A stretch of DNA of 57,503 bases from an uncultured Bacteroidales bacterium (GCA_937894795.1 CALCQV010000121.1:1-57503); one strand, 5' to 3'. Shown: positions 34,813-43,726, counted from the stretch's first letter. Notes: generated by a model from the letters alone, not told the origin. Program-made: numbers and translations.

Positions 34813-37398
34813 TTAATAACCGGCAATAACGGCAACATCTTTAAAGTGTTTAACTTCACCCTTAAGATTGAAGATCTCTGTATGGATAATATAAATTCCG
34901 GATGGTGCTTTCTCACCATCAGAGTTTATACCATCCCAGGTAAAGGTGTTGTTGGCACCTGCCAGATAATTACCTGCCAATAACCGTACGAAGCGACCAT
35001 TACTATCGAATACTTTGATAGAAACTACATATCCCGGTTGGTCAAAACTACAGATTATGGATAAGAAATCATTGTAGCCATCATTGTCGGGAGAAAATGT
35101 TTGAGGTTCAATTGTTATTATATTGTTGGTGTTGCCAACCATGATGAATTGCGAATTTTGATAACCGGGAGTGGCAAATCCAACATTCTGTCCGGCTGAG
35201 TGCCAGTTGTCGGTTTCATTAGTTGGCTTATCGCAGTCAATTCGCTCAAGTGAGACTCCCTTGGTTATATTCAACAAATCAAAATGCAGGTCTTCATTAT
35301 ACGTGAACTCGTCAATAATAGTCATTCCGGTATTCAACAATGCTATGGTTCCACCTGTATTTGACAATGCAGGGAAGGACTCCATTTTCATAAACGCCTC
35401 CGGGTTTGGTGTAAAATACTCTGATTTGACCAACTCCGGCTCTTTTGTTAGAACAATATATTCTTTGGGGAAAAATAACCGCCCTTTAACAGCTGCCGGA
35501 TAGGGATTTTTAATTTCACCCGACACAGCATCACGTTCAGCAATCCAAAAGTCTTTAAGTTCCAGGATCTTGTTGCTTCGATTGTATATCTCAACGAATT
35601 CTTCTCCGGTGGTTCGGGGTTCGTATAAAAGTTCGTTGATGACAATATCAGTTGGATCTGGCTTTTTGGCAATTCCAAAGCATTCAATTAGAGTTCCCTC
35701 TAGAGCATTCCCCATACAATCTTTTAATTGAACGCTGATATTTATTCTATAAATGGTGTCAACGAGCAAGGGATTGCTGAAAACCAATGTTGCTGAATTA
35801 TATTGTGGATGATCCATCTGCACTTCAACAGGGTACCCAAGTCCATGATCAGCATAATAGTTATTTGGATTGGCGGTATTAACGGTATCCATTATCTCAC
35901 TGAAAAATATGGTAATTGAAGCGGTGTCGGCTGATGCTATATACTCAATGCGTGGATTCAGGGAATCAGGATTCGAAGAATTCACTGAGTTAATTGCTCC
36001 CGGTGTACCTCCCTCCTTACAAATGGATGAACTCCAGTTATCATAAGAGCCACATGGATTGTCGGGGTCAATTTGCTCTATTGACCAACCTCCATTATCC
36101 TTATATAAGTCATGATACCAGTTTTCATTGTACGTGATGGAATGAATTACTGTATTATTGTTATCAGTCAGAGTCAAAGTCGTCCCTGTGTTATTAAGTG
36201 AAAATCCCGTTATGATTGAAACACTGCCGTATGCTTTCATTAGAGTATCATTACCGGTATTCGTTAAGAGATGATATCCATGAGGAGGAATGGAGATTTC
36301 AGGAATGGCTTTTTTGGAATCGTCAATCTCAAGGTGCCAATCGTGAAGCGAAATCACGTGAGATGTACGGTTGTACAATTCCAGATACTCACAGTCGGGA
36401 AGCCCAACAACAGGATTGGGATCGGGCATTATCTCATTTATAACTATATCAAATGAATTAAGTTGATGAAAGGCAAACCCGATTGTAACCGGTTTGATTG
36501 TATTGCCGGCGAGGTCTTTAAGATTGCTAATGGAAAGCTCATAATTCGTTTCCTCTGAAAAGTCATCCTGGAACAGAAGATGCACAACTGATAAATCATA
36601 TGGATCAATGCCGGCAGCTAAAGGGGCTCCAAAATCATTATTGACTATATAATTGGATACTTGTTGGCAGGATAATGATTGCATGGGTTCATTAAAATAT
36701 AAATCAATGCCTGAGGGCCCTGATAATCTGTACTGTAGCAAAATTGGAGGTTCATTATCAATATTCAGTGATCCGGCATAGATATCATCGAAATAAAACC
36801 TTGTGGAATTACTGGATGTATACTTACACACAAGGCCAAAGTAAGAATAGTCTTCCCATTGCTCATCATTGCCCGAAGCTTCAAAAATATAATTTGAATT
36901 GCCGGTTGGATCAGCAAATATTTGCCAATGACCATCATCCCTGGTTATTTTTATTCTAACAGTTGAAGCATCATTAATCAGGCCATCACTTCCTCTGGCA
37001 ACAAGTACATGATCATTTTGCTCTTGCCGGTAAAGTTCAATAGCATCATTTGAACCTGATTCACCAAGTTTAATATAGTAGCCGCTAAGTGGCAGAGTCA
37101 GAATGGGGTTATCGGATGTCAGATAGATTAGTGCCTGATTGTTATCAGAAGGACTAAAAGAAAGTTTTACCCAAATATTCCATTCGAACAGCATATTTCC
37201 ATCTATGCTTGTTGATATGTAAGTGTTTCCTTCGCCAGAGGAATTCAGTTGGAGCTGGTTATTGGTATTTACTAAAAAATCAGGGTTGTTTCCCTGCCAA
37301 ATAGTACCCTGAGTTAAATTGCCATCACTGAAGTTTTCATTAAGTTGAGCGATGGAAATAATAGGTAATAGGAGCAATAGAGCGACAAGATTTTTCAT
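34813..37398 (-). CDS. Secreted lamin-tail-domain (LTD) surface protein with FlgD-like C-terminus
   Basis: 861 residues from ATG 37398, which gives a clean signal peptide (MKNLVALLLLLPIISIAQ); an in-frame codon 11 triplets upstream would spoil it. An N-terminal jelly-roll-like domain of about 200 residues is followed by Big_5-like Ig domains (LYFNEPMQSLSCQQVSNYIV; FFSEIMDTVNTANPNNYYA), alternating with two lamin tail domains (VINEIMPDPN..CEYLELYNRT; VINELLYEPRTTGEEFVEIYN). The C-terminus (about 765-861) resembles a FlgD-type Ig domain (FSPDNDGYND, VFDSNGRFVRLL, FTWDGINSDG, PSGIYIIHTEI) and probably serves as a T9SS export or anchoring module. LTDs in bacteria often occur beside nucleases, but none is in this protein. 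Adhesive or structural role is inference. Confidence 0.82.
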   Translation of the reverse strand: MKNLVALLLLLPIISIAQLNENFSDGNLTQGTIWQGNNPDFLVNTNNQLQLNSSGEGNTYISTSIDGNMLFEWNIWVKLSFSPSDNNQALIYLTSDNPILTLPLSGYYIKLGESGSNDAIELYRQEQNDHVLVARGSDGLINDASTVRIKITRDDGHWQIFADPTGNSNYIFEASGNDEQWEDYSYFGLVCKYTSSNSTRFYFDDIYAGSLNIDNEPPILLQYRLSGPSGIDLYFNEPMQSLSCQQVSNYIVNNDFGAPLAAGIDPYDLSVVHLLFQDDFSEETNYELSISNLKDLAGNTIKPVTIGFAFHQLNSFDIVINEIMPDPNPVVGLPDCEYLELYNRTSHVISLHDWHLEIDDSKKAIPEISIPPHGYHLLTNTGNDTLMKAYGSVSIITGFSLNNTGTTLTLTDNNNTVIHSITYNENWYHDLYKDNGGWSIEQIDPDNPCGSYDNWSSSICKEGGTPGAINSVNSSNPDSLNPRIEYIASADTASITIFFSEIMDTVNTANPNNYYADHGLGYPVEVQMDHPQYNSATLVFSNPLLVDTIYRINISVQLKDCMGNALEGTLIECFGIAKKPDPTDIVINELLYEPRTTGEEFVEIYNRSNKILELKDFWIAERDAVSGEIKNPYPAAVKGRLFFPKEYIVLTKEPELVKSEYFTPNPEAFMKMESFPALSNTGGTIALLNTGMTIIDEFTYNEDLHFDLLNITKGVSLERIDCDKPTNETDNWHSAGQNVGFATPGYQNSQFIMVGNTNNIITIEPQTFSPDNDGYNDFLSIICSFDQPGYVVSIKVFDSNGRFVRLLAGNYLAGANNTFTWDGINSDGEKAPSGIYIIHTEIFNLKGEVKHFKDVAVIAGY

Positions 37399-37489
37399 AA
37401 GTAGATGAAATGAGGCAGTAAAATTAACCAAATATCTAAGCCTATTCGATGTATCTCAAATAAGATTATAAAGAGATTGTGTTTATAAT

Positions 37490-37497
37490 TACTTTTG
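37490..37497 (+). promoter_or_regulatory. Promoter -7 box for asd-ribF
   Basis: TACTTTTG matches TAnnTTTG and lies 80 bases before the asd ATG, giving a leader of about 75 bases. No TTG at the normal spacing. No lysine or FMN riboswitch fold is recognisable in the leader. Confidence 0.5.
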
Positions 37498-37577
37498 CGC
37501 AGAAATTCTATGAGTGATACTGCTTTCAATATCATCGTTATTATACTGTTTTACATCAATTTAAATATTACACCTAA

Positions 37578-38585
37578 ATGAAAATCGCGATTGTAGGTGC
37601 TACAGGACTAGTAGGAAGTGTAATGGTAAAAGTGCTGAATGAAGGGAAATATATTCCGTTGACTTCGATTGACAGCATAATACCGGTTGCATCAGAAAAA
37701 TCAATAGGTAAGGACATTAGCTTTAAGAACAATAACTACAAAGTGTGCTCTGTTACTGATGCATTGAAGCAAAAACCTGATATTGCTTTGTTTTCAGCAG
37801 GATCAGAGGCATCAAGGGAATATGCTCCCTTGTTTGCAAAACAAGGTTGTGTGGTTATTGATAACTCTTCAGCCTGGAGAATGGAGGATGATATACCGTT
37901 GTTGGTGCCTGAAGTTAATGGACATTTACTCAAAGCCTCTCACAAGATTATTGCAAATCCTAATTGCAGCACCATACAATTGGTAGTAGCGTTAGCACCT
38001 CTGCATAAAAAATATGGAATAAAACGGGTTGTGATTTCAACATATCAAAGTGTTACAGGCACCGGTGCCAAGGCATTGAAACAACTGCTTGACGAAAGGC
38101 AGGGAATAAGCAGCGTTAAGGTATATCCACACCCCATTGACATGAACGTTATTCCACATGGAGGTAGTTTTTCTTCAAATGGTTATACAACCGAAGAAGA
38201 TAAACTGGTAAATGAAACACGCAAAATTATTGGTGATCAATCAATTGCAATCACTTCAACAGTAGTGCGTGTTCCTGTTACCGGCGGACATTCAGAATCA
38301 GTTAATATTGAGTTTGAAAAGCCTTTTGAACTGGAGGATATTATTGATATCTTAGATTCTACAAAAGGTATTATTTTACAAGATGATACAGATAGGGCTG
38401 TTTATCCGATGCCAAAATATACTGAAGGAAGAGATGAAGTGTTCGTAGGTAGAATCAGAAGGGATTTTTCAATTCCCAACGGACTAAATATGTGGATTGT
38501 TGCTGATAACCTTCGTAAGGGTGCTGCAACCAATGCTGTTCAGATTGCAGCCATTTTACTGGAACAAGAACTGATTAAAGCCTAA
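37578..38585 (+). CDS. asd: Aspartate-semialdehyde dehydrogenase
   Basis: 335 residues, the family norm. It reduces beta-aspartyl phosphate to aspartate semialdehyde with NADPH, the branch point to lysine/diaminopimelate, methionine and threonine. Visible features are the Rossmann motif GATGLVG (7-13), the catalytic Cys130 in ANPNCSTIQ, the substrate-binding blocks VTGTGAKALKQL and VYPHPIDMNVIPHGG, and the catalytic histidine in VPVTGGHSES. Followed after 8 bases by ribF, an operon pairing that combines two otherwise unrelated pathways and looks like simple housekeeping co-expression. Confidence 0.96.
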   Translation: MKIAIVGATGLVGSVMVKVLNEGKYIPLTSIDSIIPVASEKSIGKDISFKNNNYKVCSVTDALKQKPDIALFSAGSEASREYAPLFAKQGCVVIDNSSAWRMEDDIPLLVPEVNGHLLKASHKIIANPNCSTIQLVVALAPLHKKYGIKRVVISTYQSVTGTGAKALKQLLDERQGISSVKVYPHPIDMNVIPHGGSFSSNGYTTEEDKLVNETRKIIGDQSIAITSTVVRVPVTGGHSESVNIEFEKPFELEDIIDILDSTKGIILQDDTDRAVYPMPKYTEGRDEVFVGRIRRDFSIPNGLNMWIVADNLRKGAATNAVQIAAILLEQELIKA

Positions 38586-38593
38586 AATTTATT

Positions 38594-39514
38594 GTGAAGA
38601 TTATAACCGATATCTCTGCTCCTATTAAGATAAATAATCCGGTAATTACTATTGGAACTTTTGATGGAGTTCATGCTGGACACCGGGTTATTCTGGGGGA
38701 GACTGTTCGTCAGGCTGTTGCTAATAATAGTGACAGTGCTGTAGTTACCTTTTACCCACATCCCAGAATTGTTTTAGGGCAAGAAGTTTCATTGCTGAAT
38801 ACCAGAACTGAGAAAAGATCAATAATTGAGAATATTGGAATTACACATCTGATTGAAATACCTTTTACTGTTAAGTTTTCTGATCTTAAGGCAGAGGAAT
38901 TTATTAAGCTTCTGGTTGACATAATTAATCCTTCGGTAGTGATAATTGGTTACGATCATGGATTTGGTCGCAATCGAAGTGGTAACCTGCAGCAACTTAT
39001 TGAATCAGGTAATCAATATGGTTTTAAGGTCATAAAAGTTGATGCAATTGAATATGGCATTCAGAAGGTAAGTTCATCCATTATCAGGACATTGCTGCTT
39101 GAGGGCGATGTCAAAAAAGCCGGTGAGCTGTTGTGTTTGCCTTATGAAGTGAGTGGCAGTGTAATCCGCGGTAATCAAATTGGAAAAAGATTAGGTTATC
39201 CAACAGCTAATCTGTTTATTGAGGATCCGTATAAACTAATTCCTTCCATGGGTGTATATGCATCAAAGGTGCTTATCAGAAACAAGGAGTATGATGGAAT
39301 GACCAATATTGGAATCAGGCCTACTATAAACACCCACCAATTGACGATTGAAACCAATATCTTCGATTTCAATGAGGATATTTACTATGAAAAAATTACG
39401 GTTAAGCTTATAGAGCGAATCAGAGATGAGCAAAAGTTCGAAAATCTGGAAAATCTCATAGAGCAATTGAAAAGAGACAGAATCTCATCAGAGGAAATAT
39501 TGTGTGGCAAATAG
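38594..39514 (+). CDS. ribF: Bifunctional riboflavin kinase / FMN adenylyltransferase
   Basis: 306 residues. The N-terminal FAD synthetase domain (about 1-180) shows the nucleotidyltransferase motif GTFDGVHAGH (21-30), FYPHPRIVLGQE and IGYDHGFGRNRSG. The C-terminal riboflavin kinase domain (about 185-300) has GNQIGKRLGYPTANL, SMGVYAS, NIGIRPTIN and the terminal RDEQKFENLENLIEQLKRD. Together they make FMN and FAD, cofactors needed by several proteins in this window, notably the flavoprotein at 50041 and the FMN reductase at 404. The start is GTG 38594, eight bases after asd. Convergent with gldH, 62 bases away, without a strong terminator. Confidence 0.96.
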   Translation: MKIITDISAPIKINNPVITIGTFDGVHAGHRVILGETVRQAVANNSDSAVVTFYPHPRIVLGQEVSLLNTRTEKRSIIENIGITHLIEIPFTVKFSDLKAEEFIKLLVDIINPSVVIIGYDHGFGRNRSGNLQQLIESGNQYGFKVIKVDAIEYGIQKVSSSIIRTLLLEGDVKKAGELLCLPYEVSGSVIRGNQIGKRLGYPTANLFIEDPYKLIPSMGVYASKVLIRNKEYDGMTNIGIRPTINTHQLTIETNIFDFNEDIYYEKITVKLIERIRDEQKFENLENLIEQLKRDRISSEEILCGK

Positions 39515-39576
39515 TCCCTGAAAGTTATATCTTGTAAATAACGGGATTATGACTTTAAAATATAGTAAAGTGAACA

Positions 39577-40038
39577 CTATTTCTTAACTATTAATCCAAT
39601 ATCAACCAAAGCAGGAATTCCTGGTCGTGGATTAAGATTTTCAATTTCAACAGTATAATTCCCTGTTTTATTAAAAATAAAGTTGTCCCAAAGAAGCTCT
39701 TCCAGATCCCAATAACTTCCGGCTACTTTGCCTTTAAAAGTTCCATCGGCATCTTTCATTATAACGGTTTTCTCAATAATACGCTCCTCACCTGACGGGG
39801 TTGAGAGAATAATATTCATTGGTAAGTCAACGTAAGGATACTGCTCCAGATACCTTATAGATAGGTTAATATCGGCAATGATACCTTCTTCTTCAATAGG
39901 GATGTTGAATGTAATCTTATCAAATCGCTCCCAGGTATAATTTTCAAATTTCCGGAATTCGCGAAAGACTGTACTTCCTTGGCAAGAGAGTAGCACAATG
40001 GAAATTAATAATGATTGTGTTATCAGAGATTTACGCAT
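39577..40038 (-). CDS. gldH: Gliding motility lipoprotein GldH
   Basis: 153 residues with a lipoprotein signal (SIVLLSC, Cys19). The mature protein matches GldH: ENYTWERFDKITFNIPIEE, LSIRYLEQYPYVDLPMNIIL, the DGTFKGKVAGSYWDLEELLW block and the terminal NPRPGIPALVDIGLIVKK. GldH is needed for gliding in Flavobacterium, but it is conserved in many non-gliding Bacteroidales, so it does not prove motility here. It is a client of LspA. Divergent from the RNase H gene; the two share a ~75-base region with opposed -7 boxes. Confidence 0.9.
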   Translation of the reverse strand: MRKSLITQSLLISIVLLSCQGSTVFREFRKFENYTWERFDKITFNIPIEEEGIIADINLSIRYLEQYPYVDLPMNIILSTPSGEERIIEKTVIMKDADGTFKGKVAGSYWDLEELLWDNFIFNKTGNYTVEIENLNPRPGIPALVDIGLIVKK

Positions 40039-40056
40039 AATTCACTTGTTTGTTTA

Positions 40057-40064
40057 CAAAAATA
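40057..40064 (-). promoter_or_regulatory. Promoter -7 box for gldH
   Basis: TATTTTTG on the minus strand, 18 bases before the gldH ATG, matches TAnnTTTG. No -33 element recognised. Confidence 0.45.
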
Positions 40065-40086
40065 CAAAACTGCGGGATTGAGTTTG

Positions 40087-40094
40087 TACATTTG
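40087..40094 (+). promoter_or_regulatory. Promoter -7 box for the RNase H gene
   Basis: TACATTTG matches TAnnTTTG and ends 19 bases before ATG 40114. It supports that ATG over longer in-frame starts, which would fall upstream of the transcript start. Confidence 0.55.
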
Positions 40095-40113
40095 TACTGA
40101 TAAGCAACAGAAG

Positions 40114-40731
40114 ATGGCAAAGCAAAAATACTACGTAGTTTGGAGAGGAAGAGAAACCGGCATTTTTAATAGTTGGAGTGAGTGTGAGAAGCAAATTAAA
40201 GGATTTGAGGCGGCACGCTATAAATCATTTGAAACGGAAAGTGAAGCTCAGGAAGCCTTTGCTTCAGGTGCTCCGGCTTATAACCGATCAAAAGCAAAAG
40301 AGGCTTCAAAAGGTAGTGCAGGCGTACCAATATTAAACAGTATTTCAGTTGATGCAGCCTGTTCAGGTAATCCCGGGGTTATGGAATATCAGGGGGTACG
40401 AACCATTGATAAGAAGAAAATATTTCACCAGGGCCCTTTCCCTGAAGGAACCGTAAACATTGGTGAATTTCTGGCTATCGTGCATGGATTGGGATACCTT
40501 AAGAAAAGAGGGTTATCATTGCCAATTTATAGTGATTCAGTAACTGCCATCAAATGGGTTCGTGATAAGAAAGCCAATACTAAACTGGAAAGGAATAATA
40601 TAAATAAACACCTTTTTGAACTGGTAGAAAGAGCTGAGCTTTGGCTTAAGGAGAATAGTTATGACAATCCCATCTTAAAATGGAAAACCTCAGAATGGGG
40701 AGAGATCTATGCCGACTTTGGAAGGAAGTGA
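40114..40731 (+). CDS. rnhA: Ribonuclease H1 with N-terminal viroplasmin-type RNA-binding domain
   Basis: 205 residues from ATG 40114. Residues 4-50 form the small hybrid-binding (caulimovirus viroplasmin-like) domain found in RNase HI of eukaryotes and some bacteria: YYVVWRGRETGIFNSWSECE, then FEAARYKSFETESEAQEAF. After a Lys/Ala-rich linker (58-70), the RNase H domain (75-205) carries the acidic catalytic residues D80 (SVDAACSGNPG), E118 (IGEFLA), D141 (YSDSVTAIKW) and D201 (YADFG). It removes RNA from RNA-DNA hybrids such as R-loops and primers. The 40015 in-frame upstream stretch overlaps gldH and the promoter box and is not likely translated. Confidence 0.93.
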   Translation: MAKQKYYVVWRGRETGIFNSWSECEKQIKGFEAARYKSFETESEAQEAFASGAPAYNRSKAKEASKGSAGVPILNSISVDAACSGNPGVMEYQGVRTIDKKKIFHQGPFPEGTVNIGEFLAIVHGLGYLKKRGLSLPIYSDSVTAIKWVRDKKANTKLERNNINKHLFELVERAELWLKENSYDNPILKWKTSEWGEIYADFGRK

Positions 40732-40873
40732 CTATCAAGCAACAATAAAGAAGATGGCCACAATTATAGCTCCATTTTCACATGGTAGGAAAAGAATTTA
40801 ATTTGTCGAACGCTACTTTTTATTGGCTGCTGGTTTATAGTTCTAAAATGTTATTATCTTTGCATCGTCATTT

Positions 40874-40957
40874 GCCCTGGTGGCGGAATTGGTAGACGCG
40901 TCGGTCTCAAAAACCGATGAGCGAAAGCTCGTGCCGGTTCGATCCCGGCCCGGGGTA
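40874..40957 (+). tRNA. tRNA-Leu, anticodon CAA
   Basis: An 84-base class II tRNA. The acceptor stem pairs GCCCTGG with CCGGGGT (G-T at the first pair). The D-arm region contains GGCGGAATTGGTAGACGC. The anticodon stem TCGGT/ACCGA closes a loop CTCAAAA, giving anticodon CAA, which reads UUG. The long variable arm is GAGC-GAAA-GCTC. The T-arm GCCGG-TTCGATC-CCGGC is perfect. The discriminator A at 40957 is followed by CAA, so the CCA end is not encoded and must be added. A terminator hairpin follows 13 bases later. Confidence 0.97.
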
Positions 40958-40970
40958 CAATACTAATAAT

Positions 40971-41008
40971 AAAACAGCCCTTTCAATTATTATTTGAAGG
41001 GCTGTTTT
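40971..41008. terminator. Terminator after tRNA-Leu
   Basis: Stem AAAACAGCCCTT (40971-40982) with AAGGGCTGTTTT (40997-41008), extendable through a one-base bulge (TTCAA/TTGAA), followed on the plus strand by a T-rich run. It also faces the 3' end of the subtilase gene and may serve both. Confidence 0.88.
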
Positions 41009-41052
41009 ATTTCTGCACCTATGATTGAGAATTAATGCTATAACCCGGATTT

Positions 41053-42672
41053 CTAATTAGCAGAAGATGCCTTTTTAATTGCATTATATGCATTAATGGT
41101 CCCACCGGTGATTGACAATTCTGCAAACTTTGATTTATTCTTTTTACCTTGTTTGTTAGGTACAATAACTTTCAGTTTATCATATTTGTTGACTGATTCA
41201 AGCAACATGGTTTTTAATTCAGAAGCTGTCAATTCAGGGAAATATGACCAAACAAGCGCTGCAACACCGGCTACAACAGGGCCTGAGAAACTGGTTCCAT
41301 TTGCCATATCGTATCTTTTCTCAGGACTAAGAGATACTATATTTACACCTGGTGCAAACACATCAACTGAATTCTTGCCATAATTTGAGAACGTGCCACA
41401 GAAATTCTTTCCTGATTTATTTGAAGTGGCACCTACATTAATCCAATTCTTTGCTTTGCCACCATCTAAATATTTGTTTGTTGGGAAACACTCAATCAGG
41501 TCCAGATTGTCAGATTCATTACCGGCCGACTTTACCATCAATACATTATGATCGTCAGCATACCTTATTGCACTTTCCATCATTGCGTTGTAAATTGAGT
41601 AATACTTGCCAAAGCTCATATTGATGATGTTTGCACCATTGTCAACAGCATATCTTATTGCTAAAGCAACATCCTTGTCGCGTTCGTCACCATCAGGAAC
41701 CACTCTTAATACCATAATCTCTACATTTGAAGAGATACCATCAGTTCCAAATCCATTTCCACGATTTGCAGCAATGACCCCTGATACGAAAGTGCCATGA
41801 TCCGGCCTTTCCCCTTTTACATCGTTATTCCCATAATTAATATCGTTGATATCATAGGGATTGTCATTAATAGTGAGCCGTGGTTCAAATTCAAGATTAA
41901 GGTAGTACTGCAAATATTTGTTGATATAGTTCTTTTGGGCTGTTAATCCTTCTTCTGAGAATCCTCTCTTATAGAGTTTTAAATAAAATTCCTTTGATAG
42001 TTTTACAGATTCACGGTCTGATTTAATCTCTTCAACATCTTCAAGGGTAAATTTGTCTTTCTTAAGGTAGTTTTTTAGTACGTCTTTTGATGTCTCCAGT
42101 CTTTTCTCGAAATTTTTAATATTCTCACTAACGCTTTTATATTTACTAAGTTCCTCATCATATTTCTGCTTGCATTTAAGATATAGATTATAATACTGAA
42201 CGTCGTCAGGATCTACCTGGTCAATACTGGTTATGTTGGAAAAGTCAGGAGTTAGTTTCTTGAGTATTCTTACATACTCCATATTTTCGTATACGATATT
42301 CTCACCCTTTTCATTGCCAATAAAATTCCAGCCATGAACATCGTCAGTATATCCATTATTGTCATCATCGATGCCATTATTGGCAATCTCATCTGTATTT
42401 GTCCATATTTTACCTGCCAGATCAGGATGCAGGATATCAACACCCCCATCAATAACGGCTACAACAATCTTCTTTCCGGGTGTTTTTCCTTTCAGTAATT
42501 CATTGTAAGCCTGCTCAACTGACGCTCCCTGGATTTTATCAAGTTGAGGACTCTGATTATACCAATTTATGAATGCCTGATTCAATGAATCAACTGACAA
42601 GACACCGCTGTCCTGTGAAGAGGCTACCGTAACTATGAAAGTGAAGAGTAAAGAGATAATGACTTTTTTCAT
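41053..42672 (-). CDS. Secreted subtilisin-like serine peptidase (S8) with a long Asp-His insertion
   Basis: 539 residues with a signal peptide (MKKVIISLLFTFIVTVASS). The catalytic triad is D75 (VAVIDGGVDILHPDL), H292 (DHGTFVSGVIAANRG) and S461 (NGTSFSGPVVAGVAAL); the oxyanion Asn lies in KSAGNESDN. No I9 propeptide domain is obvious in the first 60 residues. The Asp and His are 217 residues apart, against about 32 in subtilisin; the extra segment (about 120-255) is Lys/Glu-rich and helical (KYKSVSENIKNFEKRLETSKDVLK-type), suggesting a coiled-coil lid or scaffold. It lacks a T9SS sorting domain, so is probably periplasmic. Promoter TTG-N17-TATATTTG lies upstream. Confidence 0.93.
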   Translation of the reverse strand: MKKVIISLLFTFIVTVASSQDSGVLSVDSLNQAFINWYNQSPQLDKIQGASVEQAYNELLKGKTPGKKIVVAVIDGGVDILHPDLAGKIWTNTDEIANNGIDDDNNGYTDDVHGWNFIGNEKGENIVYENMEYVRILKKLTPDFSNITSIDQVDPDDVQYYNLYLKCKQKYDEELSKYKSVSENIKNFEKRLETSKDVLKNYLKKDKFTLEDVEEIKSDRESVKLSKEFYLKLYKRGFSEEGLTAQKNYINKYLQYYLNLEFEPRLTINDNPYDINDINYGNNDVKGERPDHGTFVSGVIAANRGNGFGTDGISSNVEIMVLRVVPDGDERDKDVALAIRYAVDNGANIINMSFGKYYSIYNAMMESAIRYADDHNVLMVKSAGNESDNLDLIECFPTNKYLDGGKAKNWINVGATSNKSGKNFCGTFSNYGKNSVDVFAPGVNIVSLSPEKRYDMANGTSFSGPVVAGVAALVWSYFPELTASELKTMLLESVNKYDKLKVIVPNKQGKKNKSKFAELSITGGTINAYNAIKKASSAN

Positions 42673-42694
42673 GATAGAATGTTTTAGATTAGGG

Positions 42695-42722
42695 CAAATA
42701 TATGAATTTCTAATATTTCCAA
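42695..42722 (-). promoter_or_regulatory. Promoter of the subtilase gene
   Basis: On the minus strand TTG (42722-42720), 17-base spacer, TATATTTG (42702-42695), 22 bases before the ATG. This is one of the few promoters here with both elements. Confidence 0.58.
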
Positions 42723-42746
42723 CTGTCTGATAAGTAATGTAATGGT

Positions 42747-42754
42747 TATCTTTG
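42747..42754 (+). promoter_or_regulatory. Promoter -7 box for the 42780 membrane protein
   Basis: TATCTTTG matches TAnnTTTG exactly and ends 25 bases before the ATG. No TTG at normal spacing. Confidence 0.5.
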
Positions 42755-42779
42755 TATTACAGATTAATCAGAGCGAACA

Positions 42780-43484
42780 ATGATTAAGATTAGGAAGATG
42801 CTATTTATTGTTGCCATTTTCAGTGTAGCAATGGGATTTCTTGAATCATCGGTCGTAATTTACATTCGTGAAATTTATTATCCTGAAGGTTTTGATTTCC
42901 CATTGGTATCATTTGATAATCTGATATTGATAACCGAACTTTTAAGAGAAGCAGCAACAATACTGATGTTGATCAGTATAGCCCTTCTTGCTGCAGGGAA
43001 TTTTAATCAGCAGTTTGCAATATTCCTGTACAGTTTTGGAATATGGGATATTACCTATTATATTTTTCTAAAACTATTAATTGACTGGCCGGCATCGATA
43101 TTCACCTGGGATATTCTATTCCTGATTCCTGTGCCTTGGATTGGCCCGGTAATAGCACCATGTTTGCTATCACTAACCATGATTACATTGGCATTGATTA
43201 TTATTTACCTGCAGGAACAAAAATATCAGGTTAAACTTTTATGGAAAGACTGGCTTCTGCTAATCATTGGTAGTCTGGTAGTAATTGGTTCTTTTACCGT
43301 AGATTATTTCAGTATTATTTGCAATAATACAAGTACAGGCGAAATTGGAACTATGATAGATCATCTTCAGCAATTTGTACCGGATAAATTCAACTGGTAT
43401 TTATTTTTCATAGGATGGATATTCATTGTTGCGGACATATACTATATATACCATAGGAGTAAAAAGTGTGTTCCGGAAATATAA
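42780..43484 (+). CDS. Conserved multi-pass membrane protein of unknown function
   Basis: 234 residues with about six hydrophobic helices (roughly 7-27, 50-70, 75-95, 108-140, 160-178, 205-224). The N-terminal helix is followed by a distinctive periplasmic-side motif, FLESSVVIYIREIYYPEGFDFPL (broken here: MGFLESSVV / YIREIYYPEGF), and the middle contains PVPWIGPVIAPCLLSLTMI. I recall similar uncharacterised proteins with the same FLE..VVYLR..YYP.GF pattern in other phyla, but know no function. No lipobox, enzyme motif or transporter signature is visible. It stands alone between a divergent subtilase gene and the CTP protease gene, 242 bases from the latter; that gap holds only the CTP promoter box. 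Confidence 0.75.
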   Translation: MIKIRKMLFIVAIFSVAMGFLESSVVIYIREIYYPEGFDFPLVSFDNLILITELLREAATILMLISIALLAAGNFNQQFAIFLYSFGIWDITYYIFLKLLIDWPASIFTWDILFLIPVPWIGPVIAPCLLSLTMITLALIIIYLQEQKYQVKLLWKDWLLLIIGSLVVIGSFTVDYFSIICNNTSTGEIGTMIDHLQQFVPDKFNWYLFFIGWIFIVADIYYIYHRSKKCVPEI

Positions 43485-43682
43485 TTATGCTATTCCACCC
43501 GCTCATTAATGAGGAAATACCTTTACGATTCATTCATCAATAAAACAATTACTTTGAATTCTTTGAATGATGAAGCCTATATCCTGAATTACTTGTTAAC
43601 TGTATTAAGACAATTAACATCATTTAACAGAACAGCATATTATCAGAGACTATTTGTTTTAACTGTCGGTGTTTAATTTGCT

Positions 43683-43690
43683 TAATTTTG
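43683..43690 (+). promoter_or_regulatory. Promoter -7 box for the C-terminal processing protease
   Basis: TAATTTTG matches TAnnTTTG and ends 36 bases before the ATG. A TTTG lies 26 bases upstream, too far for a normal -33 element. Confidence 0.45.
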
Positions 43691-43726
43691 CTGAAACCTT
43701 GAAATGACGAATTCAGAACACCAATT

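Noticed and set aside
37498..37577. Riboswitch in the asd-ribF leader (lysine or FMN type)
   Set aside because: The leader is about 75 bases, far shorter than either riboswitch, and has none of their conserved blocks.
39550..39575. Possible terminator ACTTTA...TAAAGT between ribF and gldH
   Set aside because: Six A/T-rich pairs only and no T run; stability too low to support.
40015..40113. Upstream in-frame extension of the RNase H gene (33 codons)
   Set aside because: It overlaps gldH on the other strand and spans the TACATTTG promoter box; the viroplasmin-like domain starts right at ATG 40114.
40958..40960. Encoded CCA end of the tRNA-Leu
   Set aside because: The bases after the discriminator are C-A-A, so CCA is not encoded.
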